Assembly: GCA_029204225.1 (NCBI GenBank)
Contig: CM055095.1
Span: 56,848,844 to 56,912,843, forward strand
Length of the DNA stretch: 64,000 nt
Direction of reading: 5' to 3'
Source of the DNA: Diphasiastrum complanatum
Lineage: Eukaryota > Streptophyta > Lycopodiopsida > Lycopodiales > Lycopodiaceae
Shown here: positions 25,001-34,790 of the stretch, one piece after another
How the letters are laid out: every line of letters starts with the position of its first letter
Numbering within the stretch: position 1 is the stretch's first letter
The notes under the pieces: model-generated
The model's input: the letters and a program-made list of their open reading frames with translations, nothing else
What the model was told of the DNA's origin: nothing
Database searches by the model: none
Translations under genes and position numbers: made by a program

Positions 25001-25926
25001 GAAAAGCTAATGAACACTCTTTATCCAGCACTCTATCCCAAGCATAATGACATACTTATTTCAGTCGTCTTTGAAAAACTAATGAACGTTCTTTATTTAC
25101 GACTCCATCCCAAGCATAATGACATATGTATTGTCACGATTCTTTGCTTCACTTGTGCTTTTAGTTTCTTCAGTGCAGCCTCTCAACTCTCTTTAGCTTG
25201 TTTTCGTCATTTAAGTTCTAGATTCAATGTATGTGAGTTCTCAGTCTGTAGATATTGTAGTTCAAGCAAGCCTCTTATGTGTTTTTTCTTAATGGCGTTA
25301 TTATATACAGATTGGCCTGCTCAACAAAGCCTCATTCACAAAGAGTTATGGGGATCGATTTTCAGCCAGGCATGGATACGGGGAAGGTACAGTTTCAAGA
25401 CAAAGTTTATTTATGTTCATTTTTTCTGGAATACATCGCTACTTACAGTTCAAACTCTCTATGGTACCTTATAAATGGTAAATTGCATAATACATAGTTC
25501 AGGTAGTTTTTTTGTTCTTCTACCATACTGCAATGTGGTTTAAGTTGTATGTGAGCTTGTTTTCACTTGCTTTGGGATTTTTTGCAGATTGTATCGGCAT
25601 CACAGGCAGGGGACATCAAGTTTCTTGACATTAGAAATAGCAGTTCTCCATATCACACAGTGGAGGCACATAAAGGTCATCTCACAGCACTTGCAGTTCA
25701 TCGATATGCTCCAGTCATTGCGAGTGGTTCTGCAAAGCAATACATCAAAGTTTTTAGTGCGAGTGGGGAACAACTAAGCATGATTCGCTACCATAATAGC
25801 TTTTTGGGGCAGCGAATAGGTCCTGTGAGCTGCTTATCTTTTCATCCATACAATGTTCTTCTTGCTGCTGGAGCATCAGACTCTGTTGTGTCCATATATG
25901 CTGGAGAAAGTTCCCATACAAGCTAG
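3394..25926 (+). CDS. RAPTOR: RAPTOR, regulatory-associated protein of TOR (23 coding exons)
   Basis: RAPTOR is the TORC1 scaffold that recruits substrates to TOR kinase. Exons: 3394-3651, 5817-5919, 7345-7427, 7580-7738, 7869-7985, 8622-8779, 11243-11397, 11511-11655, 11815-11893, 12008-12109, 16022-16105, 16263-16373, 16658-17011, 17285-17471, 17759-18385, 18538-18963, 19159-19282, 22248-22372, 22491-22636, 22749-22850, 23031-23116, 25311-25386, 25588-25926. They sum to 4146 nt with phase agreement at every GT/AG junction, giving 1381 aa against about 1344 in Arabidopsis. Domains: RNC caspase-like domain, about residues 60-290, with its characteristic His (NGHG, H185) and Cys (FDCS, C228); HEAT-like helical repeats, about 290-715; Ser/Pro-rich linker, about 715-1000; WD40 propeller, about 1060-1381, containing SASQAGD and ASGSAKQ. 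The start is the ATG before ADLQVG; an upstream non-coding exon cannot be excluded. The exon 13 donor is weak (GAG|GTGCTT). No stop or frameshift interrupts the model. Expected cytoplasmic. Confidence 0.97.
8111..8133. repeat. (GC)n/(CA)n microsatellite in RAPTOR intron 5
   Basis: A short alternating GC then CA tract lies in intron 5, between the exons that end at 7985 and start at 8622. It is a simple repeat with no coding role. Confidence 0.85.
9190..10063 (-). mobile_element. LTR-retroelement fragment in RAPTOR intron 6: LTR and tRNA-iMet primer site
   Basis: The minus strand carries TGGTATCAGAGCCAC at 9614-9600, the classic primer-binding site complementary to plant initiator tRNA-Met. 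An LTR would lie next to it at about 9618-10063; on the minus strand it would start TGTTAGGGACC and end GTAGCA. Internal sequence continues to about 9190 with no recognised protein, and two related G-box-bearing segments repeat there (9229-9252 and 9401-9424, AGTGCCAYGTGGC). No second LTR was found, so this is a truncated or non-autonomous (TRIM/LARD-like) element, antisense to RAPTOR. LTR ends are inferred. Confidence 0.6.
12830..13170 (+). pseudogene. Decayed Copia integrase fragment in RAPTOR intron 10
   Basis: Interrupted sense-strand frames read as the second half of a Ty1/copia integrase. One piece (about 12840-12890) matches the segment before the second catalytic Asp; a second, near 13025-13100, reads [14 protein letters not shown] followed by LWVEAV, the usual run after the catalytic Glu motif. 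Stops and frame changes break it up and no LTRs are seen. It is a dead fragment in the same orientation as the host gene. Confidence 0.7.
13311..13722. repeat. Diverged direct repeat pair in intron 10
   Basis: Segment 13311-13450 and segment 13579-13722 share a series of blocks in the same order: TGTGTGGTCACC, CACATTCATCAACAT, CTTATAT-TAG, CTCCATTTGCTTATGGGACC and a following GGGGC/GGGC-TTT block. They differ by small indels and substitutions. This looks like an old tandem duplication or two related element ends; no coding content was recognised. Confidence 0.75.
14259..14699. repeat. 220-bp near-perfect tandem duplication in intron 10
   Basis: The unit starting AAAGAGCTAGGC at 14259 recurs at 14479 with a period of 220 bp. 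I found a single base difference across the unit (A at 14436, G at 14656), so the duplication is recent compared with the decayed transposons around it. Each copy contains TTGCAG, which could act as a cryptic splice acceptor. No protein is encoded. Confidence 0.95.
20530..21720 (-). pseudogene. Decayed Copia polyprotein fragment in RAPTOR intron 17
   Basis: Read on the minus strand, broken frames give a Copia reverse-transcriptase N-terminal region in the right order. About 21190-21110 reads like the EAMKEE...TWELIEP segment. About 21030-20980 reads [19 protein letters not shown]. About 20920-20850 reads [18 protein letters not shown], the segment preceding the YVDD core. Sequence to about 21720 looks like more of the same element. 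Many stops and frameshifts and no LTRs. It is antisense to RAPTOR. Confidence 0.75.
22040..22100. repeat. (TA)n(GA)n microsatellite in intron 17
   Basis: A TA array (22040-22057) passes into a GA array (to about 22080) and then GGA repeats. It ends about 150 bp before exon 18, which starts at 22248. Confidence 0.9.
24994..25128. repeat. 72-bp-period direct repeat in intron 21
   Basis: A segment with GAAAAGCTAATGAAC and CCAAGCATAATGACATA occurs at about 24997-25053 and again, diverged, at about 25069-25128. It is a small tandem duplication inside the 2.2 kb intron 21 and encodes nothing recognised. The rest of that intron (23117-25310) holds a GGGAACG-rich stretch near 23315-23366 and no recognised gene. 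Confidence 0.75.
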
Positions 25927-25974
25927 CAAAAGGATACTCTGTTACATAAGCCCCCATTCATATTTTGCCTGGGG

Positions 25975-25980
25975 AATAAA
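25975..25980 (+). terminator. Candidate poly(A) signal of RAPTOR
   Basis: AATAAA lies 49 nt after the RAPTOR stop codon, with a second AATAAA at 26040-26045. Either is a plausible near-upstream element for 3' end formation. Confidence 0.5.
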
Positions 25981-27599
25981 AGAGATCGATCTGTATTTGT
26001 ATTCTATTATCAATAGTTCTAAATCAACAATTTTTTCACAATAAATTGTTGAAGCATTGTGTCAATGACTGATTGACAATCAGTTGAATTTCCGTCTTTT
26101 CTCCATATTTGAAGATTTATCTTCTTGATGGAGATGGATAATGTAAAAAATTTCCGTGATTTGTATGTAATCACTTCAAATCCCTTTCTGATTTATGGAA
26201 ATTTGTGCTCGATGTTACTACTGTTCAGAATTGTTTGGAAGAATATGATTGACTTGCTTTTTTGAAATTTCATTGAGCCGTCACCGGTGGTGATTCGTAA
26301 CATGTTATTAATCACCCATAGCCAAAGCTCAGAAGTTCTGTAAGTTTTTGGTGTCTTCACAACTGCAATTTGGTACCTACATTATGAGATGAGTTGTGTC
26401 TCGCAAGATGAGTAACATCAGTGCAGATGACTTGGATTGGCATTGGATTCACTACACTTAACGGCACACGAAGTGCTTAGGGCATCTAGTGATGTTCTAT
26501 CGTACTTGGGAAAGGATGCCCAAGGACATGGCTGCTCAATAAAATGTTTGACCCAAAAAGTACTAAGGAATCACATTAGGTCCACCGGAAGTTTTTGGGT
26601 CGCTTTTCATTCATATGGCAGGGAACTGACATGTACGTAGGGTACTACTACCTTCTAGGTGGGTGCAGCTTCTTGCTCTAACCTTAGATATCATAAATTG
26701 ACTCAATCTCCTTTTTATTTAGCGGGGTGATTGTTAGGGACTAGAGAGTATGCTACTCTGTGGTGGGCCTACAATCTAGCTCATTGTTGATTTTCTTGAG
26801 ATCTTAGTTTGATGTTGTTCTTTGTTGTAGAATTTGTTGAGTAGGGAAGCACCTTCTATAGATTGAACAACACTAGATATATGGACATCAGATTCACCCC
26901 CCAATTGTAGAGCATAATCGGTGCTCACCGTCAAACTACAAGGGTCTCTAATTACATATGAGATCTAGATGGTAGCCATGGCATCCCATACAACCATGGC
27001 CTATCTCATGAATGAAGAATATTGAAGGATCATGTGGCTCTCAAACCCATTCAAGATTCAAATGATAGAGAGCACAACTATGGCTACCGTCATTGGTAGT
27101 TAATGTGTAGCTGACTCCCACTCAAGAAGTTCCTGTCTGGTTGTCCACCAAATGGTTCTATGTTAGGCTCCAATCTAATTGTAGTCCAACTATAATTGAT
27201 CACAAGTTCCACTTCTACCTAACTCCATTATGAAATTGTAACTAGAGGTTAGATGCATACTAATCCTTGTTAGTCAAGAACGTGAAATCTTTTGAAACGG
27301 GTTAAGATCTAAACAAAGATTTAGCAGTTTTTCAAAGTTTTGCCTAATAACATGTTTGTTTTTAAGGCAAAATTCTCCAGTTTTACAAACGATTAAAACA
27401 AAAATATGCATTTTGATCCCAAAAATCAATACACAATGTCGAAAGAAAGTTGAACATTTTCAATAAAACCATTAAATTGAAGATGTACATCATGACATTG
27501 TGAATAAAATATATAATTCTAAAATAGCTTTCTTACAATAGTTTGTAGAAAACATTCTCGTCTGTCATAAACTGCATGTAAAAATGAAGTGTCGCATTT
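25981..27599. other. RAPTOR 3' flank; no gene recognised
   Basis: No convincing coding region. The only open frame of note (26437-26640) has no recognisable homology. A possible LTR start, TGTTAGGGAC after a G-rich AGCGGGGTGA, sits at 26732; no matching end or primer site was found, so it is only a hint of retroelement debris. Confidence 0.5.
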
Positions 27600-27854
27600 T
27601 TCGCAAAAAGTGTCGCTTTTTTGGAAGTGCCTAAATGGCCCAAAAACAATTTTTATAAGTGTCGGTCGCTAAACACTTGGTTGCTTAGGAAGATAAAATT
27701 TGGCAACTGTCGGGTGTCGGGTTTTTCGCCTATAAATATGCAGAATGTAGCGACTATTAGTTCAAATATGCAAACTGTTAAAAGATAGTTTATTTTGTAC
27801 ATGTTTCATTTGAGAGAGTAAAAATCAGAGTAGGAGTAAGATTAAACTCCAACA
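27600..27854 (-). mobile_element. 3' LTR and polypurine tract of the 28-31 kb Copia element
   Basis: On the minus strand, AAGGGGGAG (27863-27855) is a polypurine tract followed directly by an LTR starting TGTTGGAGTTTAATC at 27854. The sequence down to about 27620 matches the LTR copy at 31338-31604 in the same orientation, sharing TTTCATTTGAGAGAGTAAAA and CTAAACACTTGGTTGCTTAG. The inner LTR end is not clear, so the lower coordinate is approximate. Confidence 0.8.
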
Positions 27855-27871
27855 CTCCCCCTTAAGCTTAC

Positions 27872-29310
27872 TGCTATGAATCTAAACTGCAATTGAGATT
27901 TATCATATCTACTAAGGTAGGATGTTTATCTCTAAACAAAGGCTTTGTCAAAATATCAACCAACATATTGTCTGTATGACAGTAACTTAGTACAACATCT
28001 TGACTCTGAACTTCTATGTGTTTAGTCTAGCATGAGTACGTGGGTTCAGAGATAGAGCTATGCAGCTCTGATTGTCGCACTAGAGTATTGTTGGACCAAT
28101 CTATGGGAATTGCTGATCATGCAGTAGCCTCCTTAGCCAAATTATCTCCTTCACTACTGATGTAGCTACAACATATTCAGATTCTGTGGAGGACAATGAA
28201 ATGCATTTATGCTTTATGCTATTCCATGAAATGAGTCCTCTTGCAAGCAAACAAATATAACCTGATGTGGATTTTCTGGTATCCAGGTCTCTTGCCCAAT
28301 CGGAATCTGAATAGGTGGTCAGTGTGAGTGCAGCTTCTGTATTACCATTGTAGCTCAAAGCATAGTGCTTTGAAGCTTGAATGTACCTCAGAACTCTTTG
28401 CAGAGCTTTCCAGTGCTGTAAGCCCGGATTGGACATGTATTGAGACAGTGTGCTTACTGCATATGCTAGATCAGGTCGTGTGCAGACCATAGAATACATC
28501 ATAGATCCTATGACGGACTGATAAGGATACTCGCACATTTCTTGCTGATCTGCTTGAGTTCTGGGACACATGTCTTTGGACAGCTTAGATCCTGGATCCA
28601 TAGGTGTGTCTATAGGCTTGCAGTCCTCCATGCCATATTTGCGAAGCACATTGATTAAATAAGACTCTTGACTTATGGCGATCCTTCTGCTTGAGCGATC
28701 TCTGCTGATCTCCATACCAAGAAGGTAATAAATTGGGCCTAAATCAGCCATCTCAAATTCTGATGAAAGCAGAGATTTGGTTTCTTGTAATAATTGATTT
28801 AAATTGCTGATAATTAAGGAATCATCAACATATAATGCTATTATAACATAGCTTGACCCTTTTTGTTTGAGATACACATTAGAGTCTACAAAGCAAGAAG
28901 TGAATTATGCTGCAACAAGAAGTGATTTATTCTATCATACCAGGCCTTGGGAGCTTGCTTAAGACCATATGATGCCTTATGCAATTTACATACCAAATGC
29001 TCTTTGCCTTGAAGGACGTAACCTTTTGGTTGATAAATGAATATGTCTTCTTGTATATATCCATGTAGGAATGTTGTCTGGACGTCTATCTGGTGAATGT
29101 CTAGATCCTCTGCAATAGCTATAGTCAGCAAGGTGCGAATAGATTGATGCTTTACCACTAGACTGAAGGCGTCAATGTAATCTATTCCATAAACTTGCTC
29201 AAATCCTTTAACCACTAAACGAGCTTTCCATTTGGATATTGATCCATCTGGCTTAAGCTTTAGCTTGAAGATCCATTTAGAGTCAATAGGCTTTATACCT
29301 ACAGGAGGAT
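27872..29310 (-). pseudogene. Copia reverse transcriptase-RNase H (frameshifted)
   Basis: This is the C-terminal pol part of a Ty1/copia element. Frame 29215-28886 holds the RT N-terminal region (HQIDVQTTFLHG, then KLHKASYGLKQAPKAWYDR). Frame 28877-28101 holds the RT core with the catalytic YVDDSL motif, then RNase H with YSDSDWA, TRKSTSGY and STESEYV. A one-base frameshift near 28890 separates the two. RNase H tail pieces, including ILTKPL, run to the polypurine tract. It is the best preserved pol segment in the window, but frameshifted and therefore probably inactive. Confidence 0.9.
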
Positions 29311-29772
29311 TAACAAGACTTCAGGTCTTGTTCTTCATCAAGGAATGGTACTCAGCATCCATGGCAGCTTTTCATTCGTCTACATTGGGCATTGATAGTG
29401 CTTCTGCAACAGTGGCAGTTTCATCATGACTGATGAATGCCTGAGGGACAAAACGATTAGGTTGCTGTCGTTGTCTTGCAGACCTTCAAACTATAGGTGC
29501 TTGAGTGGACGTTTCTCCTGTGTAAATGACTGGGATAGCTTCAGCTTGTGGTTGTGAACTATCGTGGGTCTAGGCCCATCGATGGTAAATGGATCCGTTG
29601 GGACAAACTCCTACGTTTGAACATTCGTAGGTCGATGTCTATCAATGGAGAATGGAGCTATTGTGATAGACTCCTACATTGGCTCCTTCTGCTTGAAATT
29701 ATGGAATTTGTCTTCAAGAAAGACAACATCGCGGCTAACTGAGATCTGACCTATATCAATATCATAGATATG

Positions 29773-30190
29773 TTATGCCTTGTGTGACATTGAATAGCCG
29801 ATAAAGATATACTTACAACTTATTGGGTCTAACTTCTTTCTCAGATCAGACAGAATTTGGGCATAGCACAGACATCCGAATATACGTAAATATTTCAGAC
29901 TTGGTTTGTAGCCGTAGTAGGCTTCAAAGAGTGTCGAGTCGATTGCCTTCGTGCTGGAATAATTTTGCAGATAGCAGGCTGTAGAAATTGCTTCAACCCA
30001 AAAATTCTGAGGTAATTGAGCGTTGACAGTCATGGATCGTGCAACTTCCAATAATGTTTGGTTCTTTTATGATGCATGTACAAGATTGAACGCATGTCTA
30101 AATGACCTAGTTTTTGATGCCAAACATGAGCATCAGAGTTACTCACAGTTTGTGCATAATCATGACTCAAGATATACAAATTTCCTTCTT
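29773..30190 (-). pseudogene. Copia integrase with catalytic core deleted
   Basis: The minus strand reads a GAG-pre-integrase zinc-binding part (HVWHQKLGHLDMRSI, near 30135-30090). It then passes almost directly into the C-terminal integrase segment (SMTVNAQLPQNFWVEAISTA, 30051 onward), continuing through the FGCLCYAQ region to 29773. The HTDICGP and SDNGGEY Asp motifs and the NG-xERKN Glu motif expected between them are absent. The DDE core has been lost by deletion, so this copy cannot integrate by itself. Confidence 0.8.
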
Positions 30191-30380
30191 TGTGTGCAGA
30201 GAGGATTTCATTGGAGTTTTCATCAAAAATAGTACATCAACTAGCAATAAACAAAGCTCTATAGCCTTGATCAGTGATCTTGCTAATAGATAATAAATTC
30301 TTTGTTTGGGTATGTAAAGTACACCATTTAGTTGTCTAGTGATGCCATCAGGGAACTACAGTCGAATGGAGCCTTGTCCT

Positions 30381-31344
30381 TCAACCTTGTGTGAACTTGT
30401 CGCCTAAGAAAATGTACTTTGAATCTGATGCTGTGAGAATAGAAAATAGGTTCCTACATGGCGTCATGTGCTGTGAAGCACCTGAATCAAGATACCATTG
30501 ATAGGCATCTCCACTTGGTTGATCTTGTACCATTAGCGCCTTGTCCTCTTCTTGTGGATTTATGACAATGTTAGAGCCTCCCTCTTGGTGCTGCTGCATC
30601 TTCTTCCTCGCTTCATTGTGCTTGAGGATGCAACAATCCTTTATGTTGTGATTGGATCTTTTGCAATACCTGCAAAAGAGTCTAGTCTTGGATGATGGTT
30701 GACTGTGCTATTGTTGTTGTTGTTGCTTTGAGACTGGCTGCTCAGCCTTCGTTTTCTTGTCCTTGAAGTTTTTCTTCTTCTTGGATTGCTGCTTATTAGA
30801 GTACAATGTCATTGATTTGGTACTAGTTGTGGATAAGCTTTTTCTCCTGACTTCTTCCTGCAATAGGCTTGTTGTCAGCTTTTGAAGAGACAACGCAGGA
30901 GTATCGCTTAGAAACAATACTAGGTTGTCATAGGAGGATGGAAGACTGGTGAGAAGAGACATAGTTGAGTCTTCTTTTGATAATAGGTTAACCTATGGCA
31001 GCAAGTTGATTAACAACTGTTTGAATTCATTCAGGTGATTGCTGACTGAGGTGCCTTCGCTCAGCTTGGGTGTAAGTACCTTCTTCCTCAAAAAGAGACG
31101 AGTTGATACATCTGAAGTCTCGTAGATACTTGTTAGCCTTATCCCACGCTTCTTTGGAGGTGTGGAATTGTTTGATACGTGAGCAATCTGAGTGTCTTTC
31201 AGATTCAAGGATACAATGGCAAGTGCTTTGCCATCCTTTGCTTCCCATGCTGGAAGCAGTTCTGGTTTTGTCGGTCTGGCTATTGAACCGTTTACGTATC
31301 CTCATAGCTCCTTCTTGATTAGTATCGCTATTCTGGAAGTGCAT
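30381..31344 (-). pseudogene. Copia gag and protease (broken)
   Basis: Pieces in order on the minus strand. Gag (about 31250-30700) reads DGKALAIVSLNLKDTQI and later LLTSLPSSYDNLVLFL. A CCHC zinc knuckle (about 30670-30620) reads CRYCKRSNHNIKDC. The protease (about 30510-30450) reads YLDSGASQHMTP with the catalytic DSGA. At least one stop and one frame change interrupt it. The gag N-terminus is missing: LTR sequence runs straight into gag near 31335, so the leader and primer site have been deleted. Confidence 0.85.
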
Positions 31345-31604
31345 AAATGGCCCAAAAACAACTTTTATGAGTGTTGCTAAACACTTGGTTGCTTAGGAAG
31401 ATAAAATTTGGCGACAATGTTGGGTGTCGGGTCTTTCGCCTATTGAAAAACCTGAGTAAATATGTAGAATGTAGCAACTACTAGTTCAAATATGCAGACT
31501 GTTAAAAACCAGTTCATTTTCTACAGGTTTCATTTGAGAGAGTAAAAATCAAAGGAGGAAGGAGGGCAGTTAGGAAGAGTAATAGTAAGATTTAACTCCA
31601 ACAC
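31338..31604 (-). mobile_element. 5' LTR (partial) of the Copia element
   Basis: Minus-strand LTR starting TGTTGGAGTTAAATC at 31604, matching the LTR at 27600-27854 but with extra segments (GGAGGAAGGAGGGCAG and TTGAAAAACCTGAG). Its inner end, where the primer site should be, is replaced by gag sequence. The divergence between the two LTRs suggests an old insertion. Confidence 0.8.
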
Positions 31605-32339
31605 CTCCACACATTGGATACAACATATTCATTTGAATTGATACTTTTCAACTATTGATCTTGTAAAAATGAATAAGTTTCTTAGGCCTTGATTCCATGG
31701 ATATTTTATTTTGATGCTCACTCAAATCACAATTTTTTATAAAGAGTTTACAATAAACAACCTATTGAAATTCAATAGGGATAAATTCTACAACTTCAAA
31801 AGAAAATTGATTACCTTTAATTTATTGATTGTAATACATTACCATAATGTCAATTTGCTATGAATGATCTTTTCCTTAGTAAGTTTCAAAATTCAAAGTG
31901 CATTGTTTGAAACTGCACTTCTTGAAAAATTTTGAAGGGATTGTTCATGCCAACAAAATAGTACCAATAACTCTAACTTATTGATTGTAATACATTACCA
32001 TAATGTCAATTTGCTATGAATGATCTTTTCCTTAGTAAGTTTCAAAATTCAAAGTGCATTGTTTGAAACTGCACTTCTTGAAAATTTTTGAAGGGATTGT
32101 TCATGCCAACAAAATAGTACCAATAAAATTTGGCGACAATGTTGGGTGTCGGGTTTTTCGCCTATTGAAAAACCTGAGTAAATATGTAGAATGTAGCAAC
32201 TACTAGTTCAAATATGCAGACTGTTAAAAACCAGTTCATTTTCTACAGGTTTCATTTGAGAGAGTAAAAATCAAAGGAGGAAGGAGGGCAGTTAGGAAGA
32301 GTAATAGAAAGATTTAACTCCAACACCTCCACACATTGG
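31401..32339. repeat. Nested segmental duplication of an LTR end and flank
   Basis: Segment 31401-31617 (LTR end plus 13 bp of flank, ending CCTCCACACATTGG) recurs at 32123-32339 with equal length (217 bp) and, by eye, two substitutions. Just before the second copy, a 149-bp segment 31822-31970 recurs at 31978-32126. Its second copy runs straight into the LTR copy through a shared ATAAAAT. The second LTR piece is therefore a local duplication, not a separate insertion. Confidence 0.9.
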
Positions 32340-32789
32340 TTGAGTTCAGTCTCTCTACTAGAGGATAATAATGTATCAAATGGTCAGTCGCACTGTGAAA
32401 AAGAGAAGGATCGATCAAGTCACAATCACCCATAGGAACTGAAGAAGCCAATTCAATGTGACATGTGACATTAAACATCAAGCATATTTGTCTCCAATGT
32501 GGCGCCCACCCATCTCAATTTTTACGTGTGGTACATCAATGTCCACACTTGGGGCAGGCAAAGCTCCTCTATTATGTATGCGATAGCTTTCCATTTCATT
32601 TTTCGGAAAAGAACCTTATGGAAAATCAATCCACCAGGGATTGTTTGTTCTCTCCCACTCACTTAGAGTTCTCTTGGCACATAATAGATAATCTTGATGC
32701 TGCCAGTTGTCTACCAACATAAAAGATAAGCAATTAAGGCTAAAGGTGCCTCGAGCCAAGGTGGCTCATCTAGGAGGGGGCGACCTCTT

Positions 32790-33130
32790 GAAAAATCCCT
32801 AAAATCTAGGACCATGGTTTTTGGCCTTGAGATGAGCACAAAATTTGGCAATCAATAGTGACATGGTTTATGATAATTTAATCATAATTAATGACATGTG
32901 TGGATGATACTTGGTTATCCATCAAGATGCCACATTGCCATAATCTAGATGCTAGATATTAACATTTTTCACACTCCTTTTTAAAAAGTAGTCACTAGAT
33001 TCTAACATGTATTTGCTAATGACTCCAAGGGCTGATCTAAACTTAAAAAATGATGCTTTCAATAATGGTTTAGTAAGTATATCAGCCACACAAAACTGAA
33101 GTATCAACATGCTCCAACTTGACCTCCTTT
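32790..33130 (-). mobile_element. Minus-strand Copia 3' end: RNase H tail, polypurine tract, LTR
   Basis: Minus strand near 33075-33000 reads ADILTKPLL followed by KFRSALGV, the usual Copia C-terminus. A purine run ending AAAAAGGAG (about 32982-32974) follows, then an LTR starting TGTGAAAAATGTTAATATC at 32973. The LTR matches a second copy near 36650-36898 in the same orientation. The LTR's far end is unclear. Confidence 0.7.
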
Positions 33131-34790
33131 TATTGCACTATTTCTCTCACAAAATGATAAGCAAGGCTTTTAGTTGTTTTGTTATAACATTTGATGAGAG
33201 GGATTTGTTTAAATTCATATCAACTCCAGATCAAGTTACTTTGTGTACAAGTCAAAAAAAATCATTGATTTCTCAAGTGTATTCAAAAGAGTGAAAAATT
33301 GTGAGATAGTTTAGCTTCGAATCTCTTTGGATCTTGGCCAAATTCCAAGTGGAGATTGATTTAGGCCTAAGTGAGGCTAAAAGCAATGCTTGGATCTATA
33401 AAAAGTGATTTTTAGCTAAAGCTTAAGTGCTTCAATCTTAATGATTTCAGCAAGGACAAATTTTCAAAGTTCCTGACACAGTTTTCTCTTACATTGAAGG
33501 CCTTGGAAGCATTGTCAAACATAGAGATACTAGAAGTGGAGATGATTCATGGTGTATAAAAAATGGATTAAAAAAACTTGAGATGTCAAGCTTACCATTT
33601 GAACAGATATGGGGGATATGTGAGGAAATCTACGTGAGAAAATACTACTCCTCACACTTACTGTCAACATATATACTTCGTGAAGGATATCTACTTTTTC
33701 TTGATGTTGGTGTAGCATCATGAAGTTCCATGACTCTGGCCACCACTTTTGCATATGATAGCAAATCAATAACATTATGATAATACACTCAAGCCCAATA
33801 TTGAGTTCAAAACAGGGAACAATGTCTTATAAATTTAACATACTAGCTTTGAAACTTTTCAAAATCCCAGGTTTCATTTTTCTCATCCTCTTCTTCATCC
33901 GAATCAATTTGTTGTGTTCGTGGAATAGACGTGGATGATTCTGCAACACAACATATGATGTGTTTTAGTTGCAAACATAAATTTCATGCTTATCTAATTT
34001 ATAGAATTCACAAACCATATCTATGGGTGGCCAAATCGATGATGGCTTGATCAAAATTCATGGCTATGCAATGTCGGTTGGTAGATCCACATGCATACAA
34101 TGACCCTCCACAACCCAGAAAAGGATCACCACCACTCCTGAAGGCTTAAAATCATTTCTATCAAGAAACGCAAAACATGGGGACTCTTCTCGATCCCTCC
34201 TATTATGCAAAAATTATCAGCCCTAATACCATTGTTTGTTGAAAACAGAAAAGAAAGACGATTAATGAAGACACAGTGATGACTGTGTTTTAGCATGATT
34301 GTGGATTACTTAAAGAATGGAGATTACGAACTGTTCTTTTGTGTTGAATAAGAAGTGAGTGATTTGATTGGTCCATGTGTAAGAAAAATTGAGAAAAAAT
34401 ATAAAAAGAATCTTTACAAAGGGTCTTTTTTGGATTTAGAACTCCTCTAATGTTTTTCTATAATGACAGATATCCACAATCCAGTGTCACCGCAATCCAC
34501 AAAAATATTCAATATTCACAACGCAATGACATTCGTTTTGGGATTTTGACCTAAAAATGAACTTTGTTTTTTGAAAATTTTCAAAATACCTAATTTTAGC
34601 CTAAAATCATGTTTTCTTATGAGTAAATCTCCAAATTATTTATAGAAAATGTCCAAAAAAGGTACTTTCACAATAGGTCATGATAATTTTTGTTTTACAC
34701 ATTTCATAAAGCCATCATAATAAAAAATGGAAGACCACATGATTTTTGGAAATCCAAATCCCACAAAATACAAGAGGGCTCAAAATGATT
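33131..34790. other. No intact gene; primer-site-like motif on minus strand
   Basis: Low-complexity AT-rich DNA. On the minus strand, TGGTATTAGGGC (34231-34220) matches 10 of 12 bases of the tRNA-iMet primer site and directly follows CAACAAACA, an LTR-like 3' end, so another retroelement's 5' end may lie at 34233 and above. A short acidic minus-strand frame (33944-33843, containing DSDEEEDEKNE and ending at a stop) sits behind an acceptor-like TTGCAG. Its relation to the frames at 35 kb is unknown. Confidence 0.4.

Noticed and set aside
26732-26760. TGTTAGGGACT as a possible LTR start
   Set aside because: No partner LTR, primer site or polyprotein found nearby.
32465-32722. Frame with CLQCGAHPSQF and HQCPH, looking zinc-finger-like
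   Set aside because: Spacing fits no known finger, the frame is short, and it sits in retroelement debris.
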